A stretch of 64,000 bases of DNA from Microbacterium hydrocarbonoxydans (GTDB taxonomy: Bacteria > Actinomycetota > Actinomycetes > Actinomycetales > Microbacteriaceae), in NCBI RefSeq assembly GCF_011752045.1, contig NZ_JAAKXW010000001.1:1488001-1552000 (forward strand). The letters are read 5' to 3'. Both the position numbers and the translations under genes were made by a program. Of this stretch, positions 51,272-60,012 are shown piece after piece. Position 1 is the first letter of the stretch. Each line of letters starts with the position of its first letter. The notes under the pieces were generated by a model. The model did no database searches. It had not been told where the DNA came from and worked only from the letters and a program-made list of their open reading frames with translations.

Positions 51272-52192
51272 TCAGGCGCGCAGCGCCTCCACGAGCGCGG
51301 CGATGTCGGCCGGCGTGGTGCGGCAGCATCCGCCGATGAGCCGCGCTCCGCTGTCGCGCCAGCGTGGCGCCAGCTCAGCCAGGGTGGATGCTCCCTGGAC
51401 ACCCGGACCCCAGGTCTTGGTGACCGGGTCGTAGGTCTCCCCCGAGTTCGGGTAGGCGACGAGAGGCAGGCTGGTGTGCGCAGCGAGCTCCTCGAGCGCG
51501 GGCGCCACCACCTCGAGGGGCACGCAGTTCACCCCGAGCGCGATCACACCCGCGCGGCCGTCCAGCGCACGCGCCACCTCGGCGAGAGGCGTGCCGTCGC
51601 TGATGCTCGCAGCGTCGCGGAGCGAGAAGGAGATCCACGCCGGCACGCCCAGTTCCTCAGCGAGATCGGCGAGGGCGAGCGCCTCGGTGAGCTTCGGCAG
51701 GGTCTCGAACGCGAGCAGGTCCGCACCTGCGTCGACGAGCGCCGCGGCACGAGGGCGATGGAAGTCGACGAACTCCTCACGGGACAGGTCGTAGTCGCCG
51801 CGGTACTCCGAGCCGTCGGCGAGGAACGCTCCGTAGGGTCCGACCGAGCCTGCCACCAGCCCGTCGGCGGCTCCCCCGCCGTCACGGGCGGATGCCGCCA
51901 GCCGGACGCTCAGCGCGATGAGGTCGAGCGCAGCGGCCTCGTCCATGCCGCGCGCCGCATATCCGGCCGGCGTCGCCTGATAACTGGCCGTCGTCGCCAC
52001 CTGCGCACCCGCACCGAAGTAGTCACGATGCACGGCCTCGATCGTCTCCGGCTGCTCGAGCAGCGTCTTCGCCGACCACAGCGCATCGGCGAGATCGCAG
52101 CCGCGCCGCTCGAGCTCTGTCGCGAGTGCGCCGTCGAGCACGATCGGGGTCTCGGTGTGCAGACGCTGACGCAGGGCGGCGGCGGTGATCAT
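51272..52192 (-). CDS. mmuM: Homocysteine S-methyltransferase
   Basis: A 306-residue zinc enzyme that methylates homocysteine to methionine, typically with S-methylmethionine as donor. VLDGALATELERRGCDL is the N-terminal signature. The zinc ligands are the cysteine in LGVNCVPLE and the pair in LIGGCCRTTPADI. The ATG at 52192 has GAGGAGAA upstream; the frame is open to 52270 but that stretch covers the terminator. No S-methylmethionine permease is adjacent. It lies between the tRNA pair and hairpin copy 2. Confidence 0.93.
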   Translation of the reverse strand: MITAAALRQRLHTETPIVLDGALATELERRGCDLADALWSAKTLLEQPETIEAVHRDYFGAGAQVATTASYQATPAGYAARGMDEAAALDLIALSVRLAASARDGGGAADGLVAGSVGPYGAFLADGSEYRGDYDLSREEFVDFHRPRAAALVDAGADLLAFETLPKLTEALALADLAEELGVPAWISFSLRDAASISDGTPLAEVARALDGRAGVIALGVNCVPLEVVAPALEELAAHTSLPLVAYPNSGETYDPVTKTWGPGVQGASTLAELAPRWRDSGARLIGGCCRTTPADIAALVEALRA

Positions 52193-52243
52193 CGTTCTCC
52201 TCGGGAACCGTCCGGCTCGGTAGCGACCGAGCCGGATACGACA

Positions 52244-52267
52244 AAACCCCCGGAATCCCGGGGGTTT
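52244..52267 (-). terminator. Rho-independent terminator after the tRNA genes
   Basis: The 10-bp stem AAACCCCCGG / CCGGGGGTTT (52244-52253 and 52258-52267) has a 4-base loop and on the minus strand runs into TTTT. It ends transcription of the tRNA-Thr/tRNA-Met pair ahead of mmuM. Confidence 0.88.
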
Positions 52268-52274
52268 CATACGG

Positions 52275-52348
52275 TAGCAGGAGCGGGGCTTGAACCCGCG
52301 ACCTCACGATTATGAGTCGTGCGCTCTGACCAGCTGAGCTACCCTGCC
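52275..52348 (-). tRNA. tRNA-Met (CAT)
   Basis: A 74-nt cloverleaf: acceptor GGCAGGG pairs with TCCTGCT, the D-arm contains AGCTCAGCTGGTCAGAGC, the anticodon loop is CTCATAA and the T-arm GCGGGTTCAAGCCCCGC. CCA is not encoded. The sequence matches an elongator tRNA-Met; a lysidine-modified tRNA-Ile with the same anticodon is the alternative. Confidence 0.9.
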
Positions 52349-52382
52349 GCACTGCATCCGCATCGCAGATGCAGACACTGTG

Positions 52383-52454
52383 AGCCCCGAGTCAGGATTG
52401 AACTGACGACCCCTTCCTTACCATGGAAGTGCTCTGCCACTGAGCTATCGGGGC
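52383..52454 (-). tRNA. tRNA-Thr (GGT)
   Basis: A 72-nt cloverleaf: acceptor GCCCCGA pairs with TCGGGGC, the D-arm contains AGCTCAGTGGCAGAGC, the anticodon stem-loop is TTCCATGGTAAGGAA with anticodon GGT, and the T-arm has CAGTTCAATCCTG. CCA is not encoded. It lies 34 bp before tRNA-Met on the same strand and is probably co-transcribed with it. Confidence 0.93.
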
Positions 52455-52522
52455 GCGCTGCCCCTCGCGGGGCAACCAGACGAGAATACCATCACAATGG
52501 GCTTCTCATGAAATCGAGCCGG

Positions 52523-53683
52523 TCAGTACGAGTACCGGCCCGCGTTCTCGCGCAACCACGGCATCGGGTCGATGGTTCCGCCGTTGACGATGATCTCGAA
52601 GTGGAGGTGCGCGCCGTAGGAGCGGCCGGTGTTGCCGGTCTTGCCCACGATGTCGCCGACCTTCACGGTCTGACCCGCCTGGACCTGCAGGGAGCCGTAC
52701 TGCATGTGCGAGTAGTGGCTGGTGACGACCTGGCCGTCGATCACGTGATCGATGTACACGGTCACGCCGTAGGCGCCGCCCTGCTCGGTCGCGATGCGCA
52801 CGGTGCCGTCGGCGATGGCCTGGATCGGAGCGCCCTCACCGGGCACGAAGTCGATGCCCTCGTGCAGGCGGCCCCAGCGCATGCCGTAGCCCGAGCTCAT
52901 CCCCACGCCGACCTTGAACGGCCACTGGATGGCCGCGTCGGGGTCGTTCGTGAAGACCTCGTTCGAGTAGTCGATGCCCTCCTCGGCGGCCACCTGGATC
53001 AGCGAGACGGTCGAGAAGCTGTCGGATCGCACCAGCGTGGAGTTCTGCACGTCGGAGGAGGTGACGAAGGCCTGGATCTCACCCTCGGCCCTGTCGGAGC
53101 CGGAGGCGCCGGATGCGGCCACCAGCGACGTCGCGGCGAACGCCTGCGGGCCCTGACCGGCGGCGACGGCCTCGGCGGGCAGGGTCATGGAGACGGTGAG
53201 GAGACCGGCGAGACCCATCACGCCGACGGTGGCGCCGAGAGTGACGGCCTTGCGCAGACGCGGACGCGGACGACGCGGGGCCACGTGCTCGACGACAGGC
53301 GCCTCGGCCTCGGCGACGGCCTCCGCGGGCTCCGGGGCCGGGACGGCCTCGGAAACGACGGCACGGAAGGCGCGCGAAGCCTCCTCGAAGGCGTCGACAG
53401 CCGGAGCCGCAGATGCCGACGGCCCGGCCTCGACGACAGGCTCGGCCTCGACGATGGGCTCGGATGCCTCGGGGATCACGGTGGGGGCGAAACGCTGGCG
53501 GGCGGCGCGGCGCGAAAGCGGGGCCTCGAACGCGGGGGCCGCTGCTTCGGAGACAGCTGCCGTCGCTCCCGCCGCGGGGGCCTCGAAGGCCGCACTGCGG
53601 ATACGGCTGGAGCGGCGCGTGGGCGCAGGGGCAGCCGGGGTGTTATCGAAGGGCAAAACGGTTCTCTCGGGTTCAGACGTCAA
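52523..53683 (-). CDS. Membrane-anchored M23-family metallopeptidase
   Basis: A 386-residue protein. The first 140 residues are a cytoplasmic alanine/proline/glutamate-rich stretch ending in RRPRPRLRK; a single membrane helix follows at about 146-168. The outside part ends in a LytM/M23 domain with metal ligands H274 and D278 in HEGIDF and catalytic histidines in GAHLHFE (H359, H361). It probably cleaves peptidoglycan cross-links or activates another hydrolase. The listed start is a TTG at 53683 without a good ribosome-binding site; a TTG at 53656 with GAGAGAA upstream is an equally likely start. Confidence 0.88.
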   Translation of the reverse strand: MTSEPERTVLPFDNTPAAPAPTRRSSRIRSAAFEAPAAGATAAVSEAAAPAFEAPLSRRAARQRFAPTVIPEASEPIVEAEPVVEAGPSASAAPAVDAFEEASRAFRAVVSEAVPAPEPAEAVAEAEAPVVEHVAPRRPRPRLRKAVTLGATVGVMGLAGLLTVSMTLPAEAVAAGQGPQAFAATSLVAASGASGSDRAEGEIQAFVTSSDVQNSTLVRSDSFSTVSLIQVAAEEGIDYSNEVFTNDPDAAIQWPFKVGVGMSSGYGMRWGRLHEGIDFVPGEGAPIQAIADGTVRIATEQGGAYGVTVYIDHVIDGQVVTSHYSHMQYGSLQVQAGQTVKVGDIVGKTGNTGRSYGAHLHFEIIVNGGTIDPMPWLRENAGRYSY

Positions 53684-53779
53684 GCTGGGGGGCGCTTACG
53701 ACTTCCATCGAATTCGGGCCGATGAAAGTAACGATCGGATAAACACTAGCGTGATCCACCTGGGAAAGCCATGAGTCCG

Positions 53780-54574
53780 TCACGTTTCCTGCCCCAGGAT
53801 CTCATTCAGGCGCCCGTGCACCGCTGCTCCGCCGGCGATCAGCATCGGGCGCACGGAGTCTTCATCGAGCAGGGACACGGTGCCGCCGGCCTCGCTCACG
53901 AGCAGCGCCCCGGCCGCGAGATCCCAGGACTTCAGGCCCCGCTCGAAGTAGCCGTCCAGGCGCCCGGCGGCGACGTAGGCGAGGTCGAGCGCCGCAGAAC
54001 CGGCGCGTCTGAGGTCCCTCGCCATCGTCATCACGCGGCGCACGGTGGCGAGGTCGCCGTCGTGCGTCGACGGGTCGTACCCGAAGCCAGTGGCCAGCAG
54101 CGCGCCGGCCGGCGACTCCGTGGTCACGGCCAGAGGTCGCTCCCCCAACCAGGCGCCGTGGCCTCGGCTGGCGGTGAAGAGCTCGCCGGCCGCGGGGGCG
54201 AACACCGCCGCGGTCAGCGCCTCCCAGCGCAGCGGCACGGCGTCGCCGCGGACCGCCGCGATGCTCACGCAGTACGCCGGGATGCCGTACGCGTAGTTCA
54301 CGGTGCCGTCGATCGGGTCCACGATCCAGGTGATGCCCGTCTCCCCGTCTGCGGCATCCGACTCCTCTCCGAGGAATCCGTCACCGGGACGCGCCTCTCG
54401 CAGGCGGGCGCGGATGAGCTCCTCCACCTCGCGGTCGGCCTCCGTGACGATGTCGGCGAGCGTCGACTTCGTGGCGGCGAGGTGCACGCCCTCCTCCCGC
54501 CGCCGGCGCGCGAGCTCGCCCGCCTCGCGGGCCACGTCGGAGGCGAGTGCGGCGAGCTCGAGTTCGCTGGTCAC
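53780..54574 (-). CDS. Inositol monophosphatase family protein
   Basis: A 264-residue phosphatase of the IMPase/FBPase fold. GFLGEES and ITWIVDPIDGTVNYAYGIP are motif 1 and 2 metal sites; LKSWDLAAGALLVSEAGG is the C-terminal motif. Substrates in this family include inositol-1-phosphate, histidinol phosphate and sugar phosphates; which applies is unknown. The GTG at 54574 overlaps the end of the membrane protein gene (GTGA), so the two are expressed together. Confidence 0.92.
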   Translation of the reverse strand: MTSELELAALASDVAREAGELARRRREEGVHLAATKSTLADIVTEADREVEELIRARLREARPGDGFLGEESDAADGETGITWIVDPIDGTVNYAYGIPAYCVSIAAVRGDAVPLRWEALTAAVFAPAAGELFTASRGHGAWLGERPLAVTTESPAGALLATGFGYDPSTHDGDLATVRRVMTMARDLRRAGSAALDLAYVAAGRLDGYFERGLKSWDLAAGALLVSEAGGTVSLLDEDSVRPMLIAGGAAVHGRLNEILGQET

Positions 54575-55557
54575 TGCGGCGGGAGCGGCGGCGCGGGCGG
54601 GAAGACCGGGGGCGTCGCGGGGGACGGCGGTGCCGGCTGCGGAGGCGGTGTCGGCTCGGCCTGCGGGGCCGGCGGAGCGGAGACCGGAGCCTGCGGCGCG
54701 GCCGCGGGAGCCTGCGGCACCGGCGCGACCGGGAACGAGGCCGGCGCGGCGATCTGCTGCGCCGCGGACGGACGCCCGGTGTAGTAGGCGTTCCAGTCCG
54801 GCGTCCCGTCCGGGAGCGGCGGGAGCGGGGTGACGCCGTCGGCGTACGTCGGCCAGGCCGGTGCGGGTGCCAGCGGCGCCGGGGCCTGCTTCTTCGGCGC
54901 GAACAGCGCGTTCAGCAGCGGGATCAGCGTCGTGCCCACCGCGGCGAGGATCGTCAGCGCGACGACGATCCTCCAGTACAGCTCGTCGTAGTCGAAGGTG
55001 TGCGGGAACGTGAGGAAGAACACGAGCATCCCGACGAGCGCTCCGAGGAACACCAGCGTCGCGATGTAGATGATGCGCGTGAAGACGGTCACATGCCGCT
55101 GGGCCGCCGGCGTGAACAGCCGCAAGTGCAGCAGCGCGAGCTGGAGGATGCCGACCACGAGCAGCAGCTGGAAGAACCGCTCCGCACCGGTGAAGAACTC
55201 GCCGTCCTCGGGGAGCCAGATCTTCACCGCGCCCACGAGAAGGGCGAGGATCCAGGACACCATGCTCGACAGCGCGAGCCAGTCCGGGCGGTTCGGCGCC
55301 AGTCCGGCTTCGGCGATGGCGATGCCGGCGAAGCCCGCGAGCAGCAGGATCGTGAGGAACGCGCGCCCGATCAGGCCGTCCTGATCGCCGATCAGCACCC
55401 AGACGACGCAGACGAGCGCCGCGGCGATGAGCGCCCCGATCGCGATCCAGATCGCGCCTCTGATGAGGAGGGACATGTTCTTCCGGTCGGCGGGACCGAC
55501 CGGAACCGGAGCACCGCCCGGCCTTGCGTCGGCGCTCCCGAACTCCATCTGCGACAT
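54571..55557 (-). CDS. Membrane protein with proline-rich cytoplasmic tail
   Basis: A 328-residue protein with six membrane helices in the first 210 residues and a 115-residue tail rich in proline, alanine and glutamine (PAPLAPAPAWP to PPAPPLPPQ). I recognise no family, though six-helix proteins of this size with such tails are common in Microbacteriaceae. The ATG at 55557 has GGGAGGAA upstream. The frame is open to 55914 but the extension is unsupported. It is coupled to the IMPase gene by a GTGA overlap. Confidence 0.8.
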   Translation of the reverse strand: MSQMEFGSADARPGGAPVPVGPADRKNMSLLIRGAIWIAIGALIAAALVCVVWVLIGDQDGLIGRAFLTILLLAGFAGIAIAEAGLAPNRPDWLALSSMVSWILALLVGAVKIWLPEDGEFFTGAERFFQLLLVVGILQLALLHLRLFTPAAQRHVTVFTRIIYIATLVFLGALVGMLVFFLTFPHTFDYDELYWRIVVALTILAAVGTTLIPLLNALFAPKKQAPAPLAPAPAWPTYADGVTPLPPLPDGTPDWNAYYTGRPSAAQQIAAPASFPVAPVPQAPAAAPQAPVSAPPAPQAEPTPPPQPAPPSPATPPVFPPAPPLPPQ

Positions 55558-55643
55558 GACGTTCCTCCCGTTGTGCGGCTCTGCCCTCATCCTCGCACGC
55601 GGCGCCGACGATGCCGAGCGATCACCACACCCTGTGGAGAGGG

Positions 55644-56438
55644 TCAGCCCTTCGTCGTGGACGCCGCCGCGAACGCGGCGATGCGCGCCCTGGCGTCGGC
55701 GGTCTCCATGGACGCGCCGATCGAGCGGGCCTCCTCGCTCAGTTGCTCGGCGAAGGTGCGCTCCGGCTGGCTGCGGACGAGTCTCTTCGCCTGCCCGTAG
55801 GCGTCCGCCGCTCCGGCCAGCCAGAACCGGGCGACCTCCTCGGCCCTGGCGCGCACGGCCTCGGCCTCGGCCGCGGCATCCGCTCCGTCCACCGCCTCGG
55901 CGACCAGTCCCCACTCCACGGCCTCGGCGGCGGTGAGGAGACGGTCCTGGAGCACGAGCTGCAGCGCGCGGCGCTGCCCGATCGCGCGGGCGAGCTGCGC
56001 GGAGACGGAAAGATCCGGGGTGAGCCCGATGTTCGCGTACAGGCTGCCGATGCGGGAGCGCGACCCGATCACGGCGTAGTCGGTGCTGAGGAGGATGCCG
56101 AGCCCGCCGCCGGCGGTGGTGCCGTGCGCGGCGGCGACGACCGGGATCGACGACTCCGTCAGCGAGCGGATGCCGGCGTTGATGACCTCCGCGAGCGCCG
56201 TGATGTCCGCTCCGGAGCCCATGGTCGCCGACATCTCGATGACGTCGCCGCCGGCGCAGAACGCGGGCCCGGTCGCGTCGAGGAGGATCGCCTTCACGTC
56301 GGAACGGGAGACCGCCTCCGCCGTGACCTCTCGCCAGGCGTAGGCGAGATCGGCGTTGAAGGCGTTGAGGCGGGCCGGACGGTTCAGCGTCAGCCGTGCC
56401 ATCCCCTCATCGACAGAGAACAGGATGGCATCGCTCAT
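55644..56438 (-). CDS. Enoyl-CoA hydratase/isomerase family protein
   Basis: A 264-residue crotonase-fold protein. LTLNRPARLNAFN opens the fold; GPAFCAGGDVIEMSA forms the oxyanion hole; AAHGTTAGGGLGILLSTDYAVIGSRSRIG is the second conserved block. The first catalytic glutamate of classic hydratases appears replaced in TTAGGGLG, so isomerase or another crotonase reaction is possible. The ATG at 56438 has GGAGAAG upstream. It stands alone between the membrane protein and FBP-domain genes. Confidence 0.88.
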   Translation of the reverse strand: MSDAILFSVDEGMARLTLNRPARLNAFNADLAYAWREVTAEAVSRSDVKAILLDATGPAFCAGGDVIEMSATMGSGADITALAEVINAGIRSLTESSIPVVAAAHGTTAGGGLGILLSTDYAVIGSRSRIGSLYANIGLTPDLSVSAQLARAIGQRRALQLVLQDRLLTAAEAVEWGLVAEAVDGADAAAEAEAVRARAEEVARFWLAGAADAYGQAKRLVRSQPERTFAEQLSEEARSIGASMETADARARIAAFAAASTTKG

Positions 56439-56478
56439 GGCTTCTCCTTCGAGCACAGGACGTATACCTCCAGGGTAA

Positions 56479-56970
56479 TCAGTCGCCGCCCCGGACGCGG
56501 GAGACGAAGGCCTCCATCCGGCGCCGGGTCCCGTCCAGGCGGAAGTCCACCTGGCCGGCGGCGCGGACCTCGTTGGGGGCCAGCGGATGCGCGAGGCGCA
56601 CGCTCTCATGGCAGGAGAGGTCGGCGCACATGTACGTGCCGACCGAGTCGCCGCGCTGCCCGGCCTCTCCGGCGCGACGCGCGGAGAACAGCAGCACCTG
56701 GTTGCCGGGCTGCATGGTGTGGCAGATGTTGCACATGCCCGATCGCGCCCGGCCCGGATCAGACGCCCGCAGCACCACCCCGGTGACGCCGCCCTCGTGC
56801 TGGACCAGCACATAGCCGCGCCGCCCCGCACCCGGGTCCCTCCAGGCGAAGAAGTCGAGGTAGTCCCAGTCGACGAGGAGGAAGTCGTGCGGCATCTCCA
56901 TGACACGCAGCTCGTCGGCGTCCGCGTTGATGAAAGACGCGCGGACGTCGGCTTCGGTGAGCGCTCGCAT
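56479..56970 (-). CDS. FBP-domain protein, EF-G-binding zinc protein (FusB-like C-terminal domain)
   Basis: A 163-residue protein matching the FBP domain of elongation-factor-G-binding proteins such as FusB and FusC. The zinc-binding treble clef is visible as CNICH (near 80-84) and CADLSC (near 115-120), four cysteines in the expected order. MPHDFLLVDWDYLDFFAWRDP and GYVLVQHEGGVTGVVLR precede it. FusB-type proteins free stalled EF-G and give fusidic acid tolerance; in actinobacteria the role is less clear. It lacks the N-terminal helical domain of FusB, so only the EF-G-binding half is present. Confidence 0.85.
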   Translation of the reverse strand: MRALTEADVRASFINADADELRVMEMPHDFLLVDWDYLDFFAWRDPGAGRRGYVLVQHEGGVTGVVLRASDPGRARSGMCNICHTMQPGNQVLLFSARRAGEAGQRGDSVGTYMCADLSCHESVRLAHPLAPNEVRAAGQVDFRLDGTRRRMEAFVSRVRGGD

Positions 56971-57069
56971 CCGACCAGTCTAGGCAGGAAGGATGCCGCC
57001 CTCGCGGCGTCCGTGCAGGACGGACACCGCCCCCGCGGTTCTCCCCCGACGGGAACGGCATCCGCCGGC

Positions 57070-57525
57070 TCAGGGCAGGAGACCGCTGATCTCGGCGCGC
57101 CGGAGCGCGCGCAGCAGCCCCCGGGACGGCGGCGCCGCCTCGGCATCCGTGGAGTGGCGCAGGATCGCGGCGATGCCGGCGACGGTCGCATGCACGGTCG
57201 AGCCGTCCCGGCGGGCGAGGCTCATCCCGATGAGCGCCTCCAGGTTCCGCCGGCGGCGGCCGGCGGTGAACAGGCCGTGCCGCGGCGCCGCCGCGAGGAA
57301 CCTGCTCTCGAGGAGGGGCTCGATCTCCCTCATCTCGTGCTGCACGAGCAGCGAGAGGTCGGCGCGGAGCGCCTCCGAAAGGGCCTCGCCCCGCAGCTCC
57401 CCTCGCAGGATCTCCTCGTCGATGCTCAGGTCCAGGGCCGCACGACGCTCCAGCCGGGTGCCTCCTGGCACCGGCGTCTGGGCGGTGTCGCGCGCGCGGA
57501 ACGGGCGCGATTCGATGGCCGTCAT
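57070..57525 (-). CDS. Hypothetical protein, about 151 aa
   Basis: A frame with amphipathic helices (LDLSIDEEILRGELRGEALSEALRADLSLLVQHEMREIEPLLE) and a basic C-terminal half (RRRRNLEALIG). No membrane segment or known motif. It could be real because the sequence has a protein-like helix pattern, but other frames here are also open. The ATG at 57525 has only a weak AGG upstream; the frame continues to 57648 across a hairpin. Possibly a small DNA- or RNA-binding protein, without firm support. Confidence 0.45.
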   Translation of the reverse strand: MTAIESRPFRARDTAQTPVPGGTRLERRAALDLSIDEEILRGELRGEALSEALRADLSLLVQHEMREIEPLLESRFLAAAPRHGLFTAGRRRRNLEALIGMSLARRDGSTVHATVAGIAAILRHSTDAEAAPPSRGLLRALRRAEISGLLP

Positions 57526-57610
57526 ACCTGGGAGACGCGCAGATCCCGTGTTCATTACGCGATTCGCCGGAGATGATCCGCGGCGCCTCCTGCACCTGCA
57601 GGCCCGAACA

Positions 57611-57653
57611 CACGGATGCAGGCCCAGAAAGCCGTTCTGAGCCTGCATCCGTG
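57611..57653. terminator. Long hairpin downstream of the GH32 gene
   Basis: The 13-bp arms CACGGATGCAGGC (57611-57623) and GCCTGCATCCGTG (57641-57653), with an inner CAGAA/TTCTG stem, lie about 40 bp past the fructosidase stop. Probably the terminator of the fructan operon; no strong T-tract. Confidence 0.65.
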
Positions 57654-57693
57654 ATCTGAACCTACAGCTGTCTCGGCGAGCGCCGCAGCGCGA

Positions 57694-59136
57694 TCACCCC
57701 GCGGGCGCCACCGCGATGCGGTCGACCCGCACCTCGCCCCCGATCCCCTCGACGGCGAGCACACGCCCCTGCTGCGGCGCGATGAGGTCGGTGAGCACGC
57801 GAGTGCCGCCGTCGGCGAAGACCTCGACCGAGGCGCGGTCGATCCAGATCACCAGCTCGATCACGTGCCCTCCGGAGACCGGCATGCTCTCGACGCTGCC
57901 GAAGCTCTCGTGGATGCCGTCGGCGCCGTGCCGTCGGTCGAGAGTCAGCCGGCGAGCGCCGCGGTCGTACGCGAGCACGACGCCGCCTCCTTCCGGGGAG
58001 TCGCCGTTCAGCCGGAGCCTGAAGCCGGAGGCTTCCTGCGTGTCGATGCGCACCGTGATCCGTCCGGCATCCGGCAGCTCGCCGATCGCCCGGGGCGCGT
58101 CGACGAGGACGCCCTGGGTGACCTGCTCCTCTCCCGGGGATGCCGTGATCGGCTGCTGCCGCAGGCGCAGGCGCCCATCGACGCGCACCAGGGAGAGCCG
58201 GCGCGGGAGCGCCATCATGCCGTGCTGCAGCGTCCCCTCGGTGAAGGGCAGGTAGCGGGCGTAGTCCCAGTTGGACATCCAGGCGATGAGGGTGCGGTCC
58301 TCTCGGGCGAGCCCGTCGAAGGTGACGCCCGCGTAGCAGTCCCGGCCGAAGTCGAGCCAGTCGATCGCCTCGCCCGTCGCGTCGGCATCCGCCGTGAAGG
58401 TCACCCCGTCGAACCGCCCGATCACGTACTGGGTGCCCGACCCGCCGGCGATGCCGCCAGGGTTGAGGCTGATCAGCAGCACCCAGCGCACGTCCGACGG
58501 ATCGCCGTCGACGGCGAGCGGGAAGAGATCGGGGCATTCCCACACGCCGTCGACGGCACGCTCCGGCCCGAAGGACGAAAGGAAGGTCCACCGGGTGAGG
58601 TCGTCGGAGCGGTGCAGCAGCACCTGCCGGTCGGTCGCCTCGACCGCCACCATCACCCAGTAGCTTCCCGCCGGACCCTCGTAGCGGAAGACCTTCGGGT
58701 CCCGGAACTCGCCCGTGCCGCGGTCGAGCACGGGGTTGCCCGCGTACTTCGTCCAGGTCAGGCCGTCGTCCACGCTGTGCGCGAGAGCCTGGGCCTGGTG
58801 GTTCGGATGCTTCGACGCCTGCGTGTACAGGGCGACGAGCGCCGGGGCATCCGCCGACCCCAGTCCCGAGGTGTTGCCCCGGTCGACGACCGCCGAGCCC
58901 GAGTAGATCTCCCCCGCCTCGTCGTTGCGGATCGCCACCGGATGGTGGTCCCACTCGACGAGATCCGTGCTGGACGCGTGTCCCCAGCTGAGGTGATCGT
59001 GGATCACCCCGTCCGGATTGCACTGGTAGTAGAGGTGGTAGCGACCCTTGTGGAAGACGAGCCCGTTCGGGTCGTTGATCCAGTTCCGCTCCGGTGCGAA
59101 GTGCAGCAGAGGGCGGGGTGCGGGGGCGTCGGTCAC
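57694..59136 (-). CDS. Glycoside hydrolase family 32 beta-fructosidase
   Basis: A 480-residue GH32 enzyme that hydrolyses beta-fructosides such as sucrose, inulin-type or levan oligosaccharides. The nucleophile is D22 in NWINDPNGLV; the transition-state stabiliser is D146 in EFRDPKVF; the acid/base is E200 in WECPDLFPL. LSWGHASS and YSGSAVV are further family blocks. A C-terminal beta-sandwich follows. No signal peptide, so it acts inside the cell on oligosaccharides imported by the adjacent ABC system. It is the last gene of the operon, 34 bp after permease 2. Confidence 0.95.
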   Translation of the reverse strand: MTDAPAPRPLLHFAPERNWINDPNGLVFHKGRYHLYYQCNPDGVIHDHLSWGHASSTDLVEWDHHPVAIRNDEAGEIYSGSAVVDRGNTSGLGSADAPALVALYTQASKHPNHQAQALAHSVDDGLTWTKYAGNPVLDRGTGEFRDPKVFRYEGPAGSYWVMVAVEATDRQVLLHRSDDLTRWTFLSSFGPERAVDGVWECPDLFPLAVDGDPSDVRWVLLISLNPGGIAGGSGTQYVIGRFDGVTFTADADATGEAIDWLDFGRDCYAGVTFDGLAREDRTLIAWMSNWDYARYLPFTEGTLQHGMMALPRRLSLVRVDGRLRLRQQPITASPGEEQVTQGVLVDAPRAIGELPDAGRITVRIDTQEASGFRLRLNGDSPEGGGVVLAYDRGARRLTLDRRHGADGIHESFGSVESMPVSGGHVIELVIWIDRASVEVFADGGTRVLTDLIAPQQGRVLAVEGIGGEVRVDRIAVAPAG

Positions 59137-59170
59137 GTGCGGTTCCTTGTGCTTCTCGTGGGGGTCGGGG

Positions 59171-60004
59171 TCACTTGCCGGCGCCGGCGGTGAGGCCCTC
59201 GCGCAGCGGCTTCTGTCCGAAGATGAAGACCAGCAGCGCGGGGATCATCGACAGCACGACGCCCGCGAGGACGGTCGCGACGCTGCCGCCGCCGAGGTTG
59301 CCCTGCAGCGTCACCAGGCCGAGCGGAAGCGTGAAGTTCTCCTCGCTGATCGTCATGATCAGCGGCCGGAAGAACTCGTTCCAGTGGTAGTTGAAGGCGA
59401 GGATGCCGACGATCGCGAGTCCGGGCGTCGCCAGGGGCAGGTACACCCCGAAGAACACCCGCCAGGGTCCCGCGCCGTCGATCTCCGCCGCCTCGGCGAG
59501 CTCCGCCGGCAGGCCCATGAAGTACTGCCGCATGAGGAACGTGCCGAACGCGGTCGGGATCATCGGCACGATCAGCGCGAGCAGCGTGTCGGCGAGGCCC
59601 ATGCCGCGGACCAGCATGAACACCGGCACGATCGTGACCTGCATGGGCACCATCATCGTGGCGAGGATGAGGCCGAACAGGACCTTCTTGCTGCGGAACT
59701 CGAACCTGGCGAACACGTAGCCGGCCATCGCGGCGGTGAGCATCTGGCAGACCGCGATCAGCAGCGTCACGAGAGCGCTGTTCCAGGTGTACAGCCAGAC
59801 CGGGATCTGGGCGAACACATCGGCGAAGGATCCGAGACCGAACGAGGTGACGCCGGTCTCGGTGTCCGTCACGGTGAGTGCCGTGATGAGGGTCCAGACC
59901 ACCGGCGCCAGCGTGAAGAAGGCGGCGAGGCCGAGGAGGACGAACTTCCCGATCGAGCCCGCGCGGGCCTTCAGGGAGTGTGTTGCGACTGCTTCGATGG
60001 ACAT
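59171..60004 (-). CDS. CUT1-type ABC transporter permease 2, fructan locus
   Basis: A 277-residue MalG-type permease with six helices. FVLLGLAAFFTLAPVVWTLITAL is the first; the EAA loop is LAEAAEIDGAGPWRVFFGVYLPLATPG; FNYHWNEFFRPLIMT precedes the last helices. The ATG at 60004 is 8 bp after the partner permease stop. The frame stays open upstream to 60400 but over the partner gene. Confidence 0.92.
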   Translation of the reverse strand: MSIEAVATHSLKARAGSIGKFVLLGLAAFFTLAPVVWTLITALTVTDTETGVTSFGLGSFADVFAQIPVWLYTWNSALVTLLIAVCQMLTAAMAGYVFARFEFRSKKVLFGLILATMMVPMQVTIVPVFMLVRGMGLADTLLALIVPMIPTAFGTFLMRQYFMGLPAELAEAAEIDGAGPWRVFFGVYLPLATPGLAIVGILAFNYHWNEFFRPLIMTISEENFTLPLGLVTLQGNLGGGSVATVLAGVVLSMIPALLVFIFGQKPLREGLTAGAGK

Positions 60005-60012
60005 CTCTGACC

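Noticed and set aside
49680..51329. 550-codon extension of the LuxR-type frame
   Set aside because: Overlaps an exported-protein gene with a good leader and ribosome-binding site; the ATG at 49679 has its own GGAGGGG.
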